Positions 1 through 5,361 of a stretch of 5,361 nucleotides of DNA are shown here, piece by piece. Position 1 is the first letter of the stretch. Each line of letters opens with the position of its first letter. Origin of the DNA: Bacteroidota bacterium (GTDB taxonomy: Bacteria > Bacteroidota > Ignavibacteria > UBA10030 > UBA8401). The notes beneath the pieces were generated by a model. It worked only from the letters and a program-made list of their open reading frames with translations. It was not told the origin of the DNA and did no database searches. Both the position numbers and the translations under genes were made by a program. The stretch covers positions 1-5,361 of the forward strand of contig JALNZH010000264.1 in the NCBI GenBank assembly GCA_023229405.1, read 5' to 3'.

Positions 1-206
1 CTTTTCCCGGATTTCGCCGCTACTGCGCTGAGCAACACACGCATCGATTGCGCCGTGCGTCCCTGCTTTCCGATGATCTTACCGATATCGGCCTGTGCTA
101 CTTTGATCTTAAAGATAACCTTATTGTCTTTCTCCTCTTCCGTGATCTGGACAGAATCAGGATTGTCAACAAGCTGCTTCGCAACATATTCGAGGAATTC
201 GCGCAT
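1..206 (-). CDS. khpA: KhpA-type KH-domain RNA-binding protein (5' part, C-terminus cut by window edge)
   Basis: This is the first 68 codons of a small single-KH-domain protein, read from the ATG at 206-204; it runs off the left edge still open. The translation begins MREFLEYVAKQLVDNP and contains the KH signature IGKIIGKQGRTAQSMR at about residues 41-56, with the GxxG nucleic-acid-binding loop as GKQG (46-49). Family members are about 75-80 residues, so only about the last 10 are missing. KhpA proteins bind RNA in the cytoplasm, often with a partner KhpB, and affect translation or cell-envelope functions in some Gram-positive bacteria; the exact role here is unknown. The start is well supported by an AGGAGG ribosome-binding site 5 bases upstream. 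It follows rpsP by 54 bases, the position it has in many ffh-rpsP-khpA-rimM-trmD clusters, so co-transcription with rpsP is likely. Confidence 0.9.
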   Translation of the reverse strand, partial: MREFLEYVAKQLVDNPDSVQITEEEKDNKVIFKIKVAQADIGKIIGKQGRTAQSMRVLLSAVAAKSGK

Positions 207-211
207 ATCTG

Positions 212-217
212 CCTCCT
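212..217 (-). promoter_or_regulatory. Ribosome-binding site of khpA
   Basis: Perfect AGGAGG on the minus strand, 5 bases before the ATG of khpA. It is the strongest Shine-Dalgarno sequence in the window and fixes the start of the partial gene. Confidence 0.85.
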
Positions 218-227
218 GTATTAGTAT
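218..227 (-). repeat. 10-base motif ATACTAATAC, copy 1 (rpsP-khpA gap)
   Basis: The minus strand reads ATACTAATAC directly upstream of the khpA ribosome-binding site. The same 10 bases occur in the ffh-rpsP gap at 729-738. No function is known to me; it may be chance in AT-rich spacer. Confidence 0.3.
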
Positions 228-260
228 GAGAAGACGGTGTTATCTACGATGACGCCGAAC

Positions 261-689
261 TTATGCTTGCACGGGCGCTTCTGCTGCCGGTGTTGCTGCA
301 GGAGCGGACGCTTTTTTCTTCGCTATTTTACGGCGTGATTTCTTTGCCAACTCTTTTTCACGCTTCAATGCCTGCGATGCAGACCATTTTTCTAATTCCG
401 CAGCTATGGTCGCTTCATCTTTTCCTTTTTTCTTCAAGGTCCATTTTAACATGATCCCTTTCCGACTGAGAAGGTTCTTCACTGTATCGGTCGGTGTTGC
501 GCCGACGCCGAGCCAGTACAATACACGTCCTTCTTTCACATCGATCGTTATCGGATCGGTGCTGGGGTTATATTGTCCGAGTCTTTCCAGAAAACGTCCA
601 TCGCGTTTATACCGGGAATCTGCTGCTACGATACGGTAGATCGGCTGTTTCTTCTTTCCACCGCGTTGTAATCTGATTTTTACTGCCAC
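261..689 (-). CDS. rpsP: 30S ribosomal protein S16 with long C-terminal extension
   Basis: S16 is a structural protein of the small ribosomal subunit that binds 16S rRNA and helps 30S assembly. The N-terminus MAVKIRLQRGGKKKQPIYRI and the following ADSRYKRDGRFLERLGQYNP (about residues 23-42) are classic S16, as is GATPTDTVKNLL (63-74). The start is a GTG at 689-687; it gives exactly the conserved MAVKIRLQR start and has AAGGAG 9 bases upstream. The protein is 142 residues against about 80-90 for a minimal S16. Residues from about 86 form an extension that is first mixed-charge and probably helical, then strongly basic (KKSRRKIAKKK, 116-126), and ends in an Ala/Pro-rich tail. Extended S16 is familiar in Bacteroidota-related bacteria, so this is probably native rather than a fusion. 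It lies 83 bases after ffh and 54 bases before khpA. Confidence 0.97.
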   Translation of the reverse strand: MAVKIRLQRGGKKKQPIYRIVAADSRYKRDGRFLERLGQYNPSTDPITIDVKEGRVLYWLGVGATPTDTVKNLLSRKGIMLKWTLKKKGKDEATIAAELEKWSASQALKREKELAKKSRRKIAKKKASAPAATPAAEAPVQA

Positions 690-698
690 GTGTTGTTA

Positions 699-704
699 CT
701 CCTT
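699..704 (-). promoter_or_regulatory. Ribosome-binding site of rpsP
   Basis: AAGGAG on the minus strand, 9 bases before the GTG start at 689. It supports the non-ATG start of rpsP. Confidence 0.75.
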
Positions 705-728
705 ATGTTACTGCTGATTGATATTGTA

Positions 729-738
729 GTATTAGTAT
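729..738 (-). repeat. 10-base motif ATACTAATAC, copy 2 (ffh-rpsP gap)
   Basis: Second copy of the 10-mer found at 218-227. On the plus strand it lies within a tandem TAGTAT-TAGTAT at 727-738. The rest of the 83-base gap (690-772) is AT-rich, with no convincing terminator hairpin or promoter that I can see. Confidence 0.3.
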
Positions 739-772
739 TTCTTTTCAACTCGTATGTGCCCACCGTATCGGA

Positions 773-2098
773 TTACCGTCCGAACCGTTGTCCCATCATT
801 TTTGCGATGCTTTTCCCTTTCGAAAAATTCCGCATCATTTTCTGCATCTCGGTAAACTGTGTCAATAATTTGTTCACTTCCTGAATGGTTGTTCCGCTTC
901 CGTTGGCGATCCGTTTTCTGCGCGACCCGTTGATGATGGCGGGATTATTTCGCTCTTCTTTCGTCATCGAAAGAATAATCGCTTCCACATATTTTAATTC
1001 TTTGTCGTCAACATCATTCAGATTTCCCAGCTTCGCCGCACCGGGGATCATCGACATCACCTGCGACAGCGGACCCATCTTCTTGATCTGCTGAAGTTGT
1101 TCGTAAAAATCTTGCAGGGTAAACTGCGCTTTAATCAGTTTATCCTGTAATTTTTCCGCCTGCTTCTGGTCGAACGTTTGCTGCGCTTTTTCCACGAGCG
1201 AAACAATATCACCCATGCCAAGAATACGGGATGCCATGCGGTCCGGATAGAACTGTTCGAGCGCATCCATCTTTTCGCCGGTACCGACAAATTTAATCGG
1301 TTTGCCGACAACGCTGCGAATGGAAAGTGCGGCTCCGCCGCGCGTATCGCCATCCAGCTTCGTCAGCACCACGCCGTCGAAATCCAAACGGTCGTGGAAT
1401 GCTTTCGCCGTGTTCACGGCATCCTGACCGATCATTGAATCGACGACAAACAGAATTTCGTGCGGCTTCACGGCAGATTTGATATCCGCCACTTCGTTCA
1501 TCATCACTTCATCAATCGCCAACCGTCCGGCGGTGTCGATAATGATAACATCACGAGCGTTTTCTTTCGCGTGCGGAATTGCATGTTTCGCAATCTGCAG
1601 CGCGGTTAATGTTCTGCTGGAGAATACTGGAACACCAATCTGTTCGCCAAGCATGATCAACTGATCGATCGCCGCGGGGCGATACGTATCTGCCGCAACT
1701 AATAGCGGCAGTTTCCCCTTGCTCTTCAAATAGTTCGCCAGTTTCCCGGTGAAGGTTGTCTTTCCAGAGCCTTGAAGTCCGGCAACCATGATTACGGAAG
1801 GTATATCGGAAGAAAATTTAATTTCCGATTTCTCGCTTCCCATCAACTGCACAAGTTCATCATAGATGATCTTGATAATCAGCTGTCCAGGAGCAACATT
1901 AGTGATTACGTCCTGTCCGACCGCTTTTTTGCGGACATTGTCAATGAACAATGAAACGACGCCGAAATTTACGTCGGCATCGAGTAACACTTTGCGTACT
2001 TCATTCAGCGCTTCGGCCGTATTCTCTTCCGAGATACGGTGCTGTCCGCGGAGCTTACGTAACGCGCCATCTAATCGTTCGGTAAGGGTTTCAAACAT
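773..2098 (-). CDS. ffh: Signal recognition particle GTPase Ffh (SRP54 homologue)
   Basis: Ffh binds 4.5S/SRP RNA and hydrophobic signal sequences on nascent chains, then docks with FtsY to deliver the ribosome to the SecYEG translocon. From the ATG at 2098 the protein is 441 residues, normal for the family. Helical N domain about 1-95, then the G domain: P-loop GLQGSGKT (107-114), DTAGR (188-192), TKLDGD (246-251) followed by TRGGAALSI, and GTGEK (272-276). The C-terminal M domain (about 310-430) has Met-rich MGPLSQVMSMIPG (341-353) and the RNA-binding SRRKRIANGSG (392-402). The frame is open 18 codons further, to a GTG at 2152, but Ffh proteins normally begin MFExLxERL, as this does from 2098, and the extra residues look unlike Ffh and lack a ribosome-binding site. 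The 2098 ATG also has only a weak upstream site. It lies between atpG (90-base gap) and rpsP (83-base gap). Confidence 0.97.
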   Translation of the reverse strand: MFETLTERLDGALRKLRGQHRISEENTAEALNEVRKVLLDADVNFGVVSLFIDNVRKKAVGQDVITNVAPGQLIIKIIYDELVQLMGSEKSEIKFSSDIPSVIMVAGLQGSGKTTFTGKLANYLKSKGKLPLLVAADTYRPAAIDQLIMLGEQIGVPVFSSRTLTALQIAKHAIPHAKENARDVIIIDTAGRLAIDEVMMNEVADIKSAVKPHEILFVVDSMIGQDAVNTAKAFHDRLDFDGVVLTKLDGDTRGGAALSIRSVVGKPIKFVGTGEKMDALEQFYPDRMASRILGMGDIVSLVEKAQQTFDQKQAEKLQDKLIKAQFTLQDFYEQLQQIKKMGPLSQVMSMIPGAAKLGNLNDVDDKELKYVEAIILSMTKEERNNPAIINGSRRKRIANGSGTTIQEVNKLLTQFTEMQKMMRNFSKGKSIAKMMGQRFGR

Positions 2099-2138
2099 AA
2101 AGACTTCACAACCTAACGTACTTGTTTCGTTGAGCCTT

Positions 2139-2169
2139 TGAATCAATGACACAATGAGTCAATGATTCA
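2139..2169. repeat. Imperfect inverted repeat in the atpG-ffh gap
   Basis: Arms TGAATCAATGAC (2139-2150) and GTCAATGATTCA (2158-2169) are reverse complements at 11 of 12 positions, separated by 7 bases. The same stretch also holds TCAATGA twice as a direct repeat (2143-2149 and 2159-2165). On the coding (minus) strand it is followed by an A- and C-rich stretch, not a U-run, so it is not a standard intrinsic terminator for the atp genes. On the plus strand a T-rich stretch (2180-2190) begins only about 10 bases later. It may be an operator for a dimeric repressor, an mRNA hairpin or processing site, or chance. Confidence 0.5.
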
Positions 2170-2188
2170 TTCTCTACTATTTTTTTAT

Positions 2189-3073
2189 TTAACCAGCTTT
2201 TTTCAATGCTTCTGCGCCAGCAACGATCTCCAGTAATTCCTTTGTGATCGCAGCTTGACGCGCTTTATTGTAGGTTAGTTGCAGCACTTTGATAAGATCT
2301 CGAGCATTGGTGGACGCATTCTCCATTGCCGACATCCGCGCGCCATGTTCTGCCGCATTCGAATCCAGCAATACACGCCATACCTGGAAGTTCAAATGTT
2401 TTGGTATAAGAGCTGAAACGATCTCGTCACTCGTCGGTTCAAAGATATAATCGGTTGCGTTTGTTTTCGTTTTGATCACTTGTTCTTGTACAACCGGCAG
2501 GAATTGTCCGATGGTAAGCTTCTGCTGGACAGCATTTTTGAACTCATTGGAAATGATCTCAACCTTATCGTATTCACCCTTCACAAATCCATCCACAATT
2601 TCTGCTACGATAGTCTTTGCAGTGGTAAAACTCATCTGATTATAGACGCCGATGTGTTTTGCGATTACTTCGTAATCGCGCTTGCTAAAGAAATCATATC
2701 CTTTTTTCCCCACACAGATCAGTTTAACTTTCCCCGCCGCATTCATCTCCGCGTAGTGTGTGGTGATATGATTCACCGCCGCTTTGATGATATTACTGTT
2801 GAACGCGCCGCACAATCCCCGATCTGCCGTTACAATAACGATAGCAACGGATTTCACTTCGCGCGCTTCAAATTGCGGGTACTTCGTTACATCCACCTGG
2901 CCGGAGAGGTAGGAAAGAAGCTCTTGCATCTTCCGCGCATACGGGCGCGCGGCGATGATCGCATCGGTTGCGCGGCGGAGTTTTGCCGCAGCTACCATCT
3001 TCATCGCTTTGGTAATCTTTTGTGTACTTTTTACGCCGCTGATTCGCTGGCGTATTTCTCGTAAGGTTGCCAT
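2189..3073 (-). CDS. atpG: F1Fo ATP synthase gamma subunit
   Basis: Gamma is the central rotating shaft of F1, linking proton flow through the c-ring to catalysis in the alpha3beta3 head at the cytoplasmic membrane. The protein is 294 residues, normal for the family. The N-terminal helix MATLREIRQRISGVKSTQKI with TKAMKMVAAAKLRRA (21-35) and the C-terminal MSAMENASTNA (247-257) with ITKELLEIVAGAEAL (276-290) are the diagnostic coiled-coil parts that enter the head. DRGLCGAFN (84-92) is the conserved globular-domain motif. The ATG at 3073 lies 5 bases after the atpA stop and no purine-rich ribosome-binding site precedes it, so it is probably translated by ribosomes finishing atpA. The TAA stop is followed by a 90-base gap and then ffh; atpD does not follow. 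No plant-type regulatory cysteine loop is present. Confidence 0.98.
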   Translation of the reverse strand: MATLREIRQRISGVKSTQKITKAMKMVAAAKLRRATDAIIAARPYARKMQELLSYLSGQVDVTKYPQFEAREVKSVAIVIVTADRGLCGAFNSNIIKAAVNHITTHYAEMNAAGKVKLICVGKKGYDFFSKRDYEVIAKHIGVYNQMSFTTAKTIVAEIVDGFVKGEYDKVEIISNEFKNAVQQKLTIGQFLPVVQEQVIKTKTNATDYIFEPTSDEIVSALIPKHLNFQVWRVLLDSNAAEHGARMSAMENASTNARDLIKVLQLTYNKARQAAITKELLEIVAGAEALKKAG

Positions 3074-3078
3074 TAGGA

Positions 3079-4626
3079 TTACGCCGCTTTAAACGTTGTC
3101 ATGAAATCTTTGGTTATAGACTGGATCTGTTTCGCAACATCTTCAGGTAGATCTTTTTTCTCAGCAATCGTTGACAGGATCGCTTTATGTTTCAGTTCAA
3201 ACATCTGCAAAAACTCACGTTCGAATTGCTGCACTTTATCCACCGGCAGTTCATCCAAGAATCCGTTTGTGCCGAGATAGATCATCACAACCTGTTTTTC
3301 GACCGGAAGCGGAACGTACTGGCCCTGCTTCAACAATTCTACCAAGCGTGCACCACGGCGCAACTGCTGTTGTGTCGATTTGTCTAGATCGGAACCGAAT
3401 TTTGCGAACGCTTCCAGTTCACGGTACTGTGCCAACTCGAGACGCAGACGACCGGCAACCTTCTTCATCGCTTTGATCTGAGCGTTACCGCCCACGCGCG
3501 ATACCGAAATACCAACGTTAATAGCGGGACGCACACCGGCGTTGAACAGATTCGGTTCGAGATAGATCTGACCGTCTGTAATAGAGATCACGTTCGTCGG
3601 AATGTAGGCGGACACATCGCCTGCCTGTGTTTCGATGATTGGCAGTGCGGTCAAACTTCCGCCTCCTTCCTCATCGCTCAATTTAGAGGAACGCTCGAGC
3701 AAACGAGAGTGAAGATAGAACACGTCGCCGGGATACGCTTCACGTCCGGGCGGACGGCGCAGCAACAGCGATACCTGACGGTATGCAGCGGCCTGCTTTG
3801 AAAGATCATCATATACCACAAGAGCATCACGGCTGCTGTCGCGGAAGAATTCGCCAAGCGTTGCACCCGAATATGGAGCAATGAACTGCATCGGAGCCGG
3901 GTCGCTGGCATTTGCCGCAATTACCGTCGTGTATGCCATTGCTCCTTCTTCTTCCAGCTTACCAACCACCTGTGCTACCGTCGATCCTTTTTGACCGACC
4001 GCAACATAGATACAGTACACCGGTTTTACACCTTGCTTTTTCGCTTCTTCAGTGTGTGTATATTTTTGATTGATGATGGCATCAAGAGCAACCGCCGTTT
4101 TCCCTGTTTGACGGTCACCAATGATCAATTGTCGCTGTCCGCGTCCGATGGGGATCATACCATCCACAGATTTAAGTCCGGTTTGCAATGCGACCTTCAC
4201 CGGAGCGCGTTGAATAACGCCGAGTGCTTTTCGTTCGATCGGTGAGAATTTGTCCGTTTTGATCGCGCCGCGTCCGTCGATCGGCTGACCGAGCGGATTG
4301 ATCACGCGGCCAAGCATCGCTTCACCCACCGGCATAGACGCCACACGGTTCGTGCGTTTGACGGTATCACCTTCTTTAATCATCGTGTCGTCGCCGAACA
4401 GGATACAACCGACGTTATCCTCTTCAAGATTCAGTACCATACCGAATACATCATTCGGAAATTCAACGAGCTCTCCGGACATACATTTGGAGAGACCGTA
4501 AACGCGTGCGATACCGTCGCCGACCTGCAACACGGTGCCGACATCGTACACATCAACTTCTTTTTCGTATCCGGCAAGTTGTTTGCGGAGTATCGCGGTT
4601 ATTTCATCGGGTCGAACTTCAGCCAT
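3079..4626 (-). CDS. atpA: F1Fo ATP synthase alpha subunit
   Basis: Alpha alternates with beta in the F1 hexamer and carries the non-catalytic nucleotide sites. The 515-residue protein is a normal length. It begins MAEVRPDEITAILRKQL, the helix that contacts the delta subunit, followed by the beta-barrel domain (about 25-95). The nucleotide-binding domain has Walker A GDRQTGKTA (170-178) and Walker B ALVVYDDLSK (268-277). The alpha/beta signature PAINVGISVS (367-376) is followed by R377, the arginine that reaches into the catalytic site of the neighbouring beta. The C-terminal domain is helical. The start ATG at 4626 has AAGGAA 8 bases upstream. It lies 14 or 15 bases after the atpH stop and 5 bases before atpG, consistent with one operon. 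All key residues are present. I see nothing unusual beyond a few cysteines (48, 74, 205) whose significance is unknown. Confidence 0.99.
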   Translation of the reverse strand: MAEVRPDEITAILRKQLAGYEKEVDVYDVGTVLQVGDGIARVYGLSKCMSGELVEFPNDVFGMVLNLEEDNVGCILFGDDTMIKEGDTVKRTNRVASMPVGEAMLGRVINPLGQPIDGRGAIKTDKFSPIERKALGVIQRAPVKVALQTGLKSVDGMIPIGRGQRQLIIGDRQTGKTAVALDAIINQKYTHTEEAKKQGVKPVYCIYVAVGQKGSTVAQVVGKLEEEGAMAYTTVIAANASDPAPMQFIAPYSGATLGEFFRDSSRDALVVYDDLSKQAAAYRQVSLLLRRPPGREAYPGDVFYLHSRLLERSSKLSDEEGGGSLTALPIIETQAGDVSAYIPTNVISITDGQIYLEPNLFNAGVRPAINVGISVSRVGGNAQIKAMKKVAGRLRLELAQYRELEAFAKFGSDLDKSTQQQLRRGARLVELLKQGQYVPLPVEKQVVMIYLGTNGFLDELPVDKVQQFEREFLQMFELKHKAILSTIAEKKDLPEDVAKQIQSITKDFMTTFKAA

Positions 4627-4634
4627 TGTGGTAG

Positions 4635-4640
4635 TTCCTT
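4635..4640 (-). promoter_or_regulatory. Ribosome-binding site of atpA
   Basis: AAGGAA on the minus strand, 8 bases before the ATG of atpA and directly after the atpH stop codon. It is the only clear Shine-Dalgarno sequence among the ATP synthase genes seen here. Confidence 0.7.
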
Positions 4641-4641
4641 A

Positions 4642-5193
4642 TCAATTATTTAACGAACCTTGTTTTAATTTCAATTTCAAAATTTCCAATTGGCGTTTTA
4701 CGCTGCCGTCTAGCACTGTATCACCAACACGAGCCACAAATCCACCTTTAATAGTCTTATCCAGACTGAATGTGATCTCCACTTTTTTCTTTGTCATCGT
4801 TTCCAGTTGTTTTGTCAAATCTTTTTCCTGCTTCGCGGAAAAATCAACACTTGTTCGAACGCGTACGCGTACGATACCAAGCTGTTCATCCCGAAGGATA
4901 AAATATTGTGTCAGGATTTCACCCAGAATGTTTTCACGCCCTTTCGCAACAATCTGTTCAAGATATCCCAGCACCAATTCTCCCGCTTTCTTCTTGAACA
5001 CCTCGCGGAGCACCCCCTGCTTTTTCTCTTTTGCGATCACCGGACTTGCCAGCATCAAACGCAATTCGCGTGATGCTTCGACCGCATTCTTCACGGTCTG
5101 CAGATCGTTTGCCACCGCATCAGATTTTTTCTGTTCGTTGGTCAGCTCCATTAATGCTGAAGCGTACCTGGTTGCTATGCGTACATTACTCAT
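4642..5193 (-). CDS. atpH: F1Fo ATP synthase delta subunit
   Basis: Delta sits on top of the F1 head and ties the alpha N-termini to the b-subunit peripheral stalk, holding the stator still while gamma turns. The protein is 183 residues, normal for the family. The N-terminal six-helix domain begins MSNVRIATRYASALMEL, with the typical RYAxAL motif, and includes FKKKAGELVLGYLEQIVAKGRE (about residues 66-87). The C-terminal part has the well-conserved GGFVARVGDTVLDGSVKRQL (149-168). Its ATG overlaps the TGA stop of atpF by one base (TGATG), and no ribosome-binding site is visible, so translation is probably coupled to atpF. The stop is followed within 15 bases by atpA. Sequence conservation of delta is low in general, but motif and gene context together make the call secure. 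Confidence 0.97.
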   Translation of the reverse strand: MSNVRIATRYASALMELTNEQKKSDAVANDLQTVKNAVEASRELRLMLASPVIAKEKKQGVLREVFKKKAGELVLGYLEQIVAKGRENILGEILTQYFILRDEQLGIVRVRVRTSVDFSAKQEKDLTKQLETMTKKKVEITFSLDKTIKGGFVARVGDTVLDGSVKRQLEILKLKLKQGSLNN

Positions 5194-5361
5194 CAGTTAT
5201 TCTGTAATTGTTGAAGTACTTTGTCGACCATTTTCTTTTGTTTTGCACTGTCGAGCGATTCGTCGAGAATTTTCTCTGCAACGATGATGGAGAGTTCCGC
5301 AACTTCCGTACGCAATTGTACCATCGCGGATTCTTTTTCGCGTCCGATTTCATCTTTCGCC
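5193..5361 (-). CDS. atpF: F1Fo ATP synthase subunit b, C-terminal end (5' part beyond window)
   Basis: The open frame entering from the right edge encodes the last 55 residues of a protein and ends with TGA at 5195-5193; it is too short to stand out without the context. The translation includes AKDEIGREKESAMVQLRTEV, then a stretch with ELSIIVAEKILDESL near the middle, and ends KVLQQLQNN. This charged, heptad-like helix with the (A/L)xxAEKIL pattern is typical of the C-terminal half of subunit b, whose dimer forms the peripheral stalk and binds delta. The N-terminal membrane helix and most of the stalk lie outside the window. The stop overlaps the atpH start by one base, and atpF-atpH-atpA-atpG is the standard order, with atpE and atpB expected further upstream. 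Confidence 0.92.
   Translation of the reverse strand, partial: AKDEIGREKESAMVQLRTEVAELSIIVAEKILDESLDSAKQKKMVDKVLQQLQNN

Noticed and set aside
2099..2188. Sigma-70-like promoter for ffh, using TTGACT or TTGATT as a -35 box
   Set aside because: No acceptable -10 hexamer occurs at 16-18 bases from either, and no Bacteroidota-type TAnnTTTG element is visible, so a promoter cannot be supported by eye.
2170..2190. T-rich tract next to the inverted repeat as an intrinsic terminator
   Set aside because: For the atp genes on the minus strand this tract is A-rich and lies before the hairpin, not a U-run after it. On the plus strand the T-run starts about 10 bases after the stem, and no plus-strand gene exists to terminate.
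2480..3064. 194-codon open frame on the plus strand opposite atpG
   Set aside because: It lies fully within a well-conserved gamma subunit gene, and its translation shows no recognisable domain.
4247..4485. Cysteines at alpha residues 48 and 74 as a redox switch
   Set aside because: There is no CxxC or plant-gamma-like regulatory loop, and isolated cysteines in this domain are not evidence of redox control.
4857..4874. Palindromic tandem GCGTACGCGTACG in atpH
   Set aside because: It is fully explained by codons for an alternating Val-Arg beta strand (VRVRVR) in the delta subunit and has no second copy in the window.
4535..5287. 250-codon open frame on the plus strand opposite atpF, atpH and the start of atpA
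   Set aside because: It is antisense to three secure genes, its Ser/Thr/Arg-rich translation resembles no family I know, and no ribosome-binding site or neighbour supports it. It looks like a by-product of codon use on the other strand.

Overview
The window is a compact bacterial housekeeping region with every gene on the minus strand. It reads from right to left as atpF (3' end) > atpH > atpA > atpG > ffh > rpsP > khpA (5' part). No gene is convincingly on the plus strand, no stretch over about 90 bases lacks a gene, and I see no mobile element, tRNA/rRNA gene, CRISPR array or phage signal. Gene order and protein character suggest the Bacteroidota/Chlorobiota side of the tree, perhaps an Ignavibacteria-like lineage. 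The supporting points are that the F1 genes stop at atpG with no atpD following, that Ffh has the TKLDGDTRGGAALSI form of its G4-region motif, and that ribosomal protein S16 has a long Lys/Ala/Pro-rich tail. The assignment is an inference from memory of these families, not a search result.

Right part (about 2189-5361): the end of the F1Fo ATP synthase operon. It holds the peripheral stalk subunit b (partial), the delta subunit, the catalytic-ring alpha subunit and the central-shaft gamma subunit. Spacing is very tight: atpF and atpH overlap by one base, atpH and atpA are 14 bases apart, and atpA and atpG are 5 bases apart, so one transcript with translational coupling is likely. The beta and epsilon genes (atpD, atpC) are not next to atpG. 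They must lie elsewhere, as is usual in Bacteroidota and Chlorobiota.

Left part (1-2188): a translation and secretion cluster. It holds ffh (the SRP GTPase that takes nascent membrane proteins to the translocon), rpsP (30S protein S16) and khpA (a small KH-domain RNA-binding protein). This resembles the widespread ffh-rpsP-khpA-rimM-trmD-rplS cluster, so rimM would be expected just beyond the left edge. The 90-base gap between atpG and ffh carries an imperfect 12-base inverted repeat but no recognisable intrinsic terminator, so the ATP synthase transcript may run into ffh.

All full-length genes look intact and have their key motifs. I found no undescribed system; the observations worth checking are modest ones about regulation and gene linkage.
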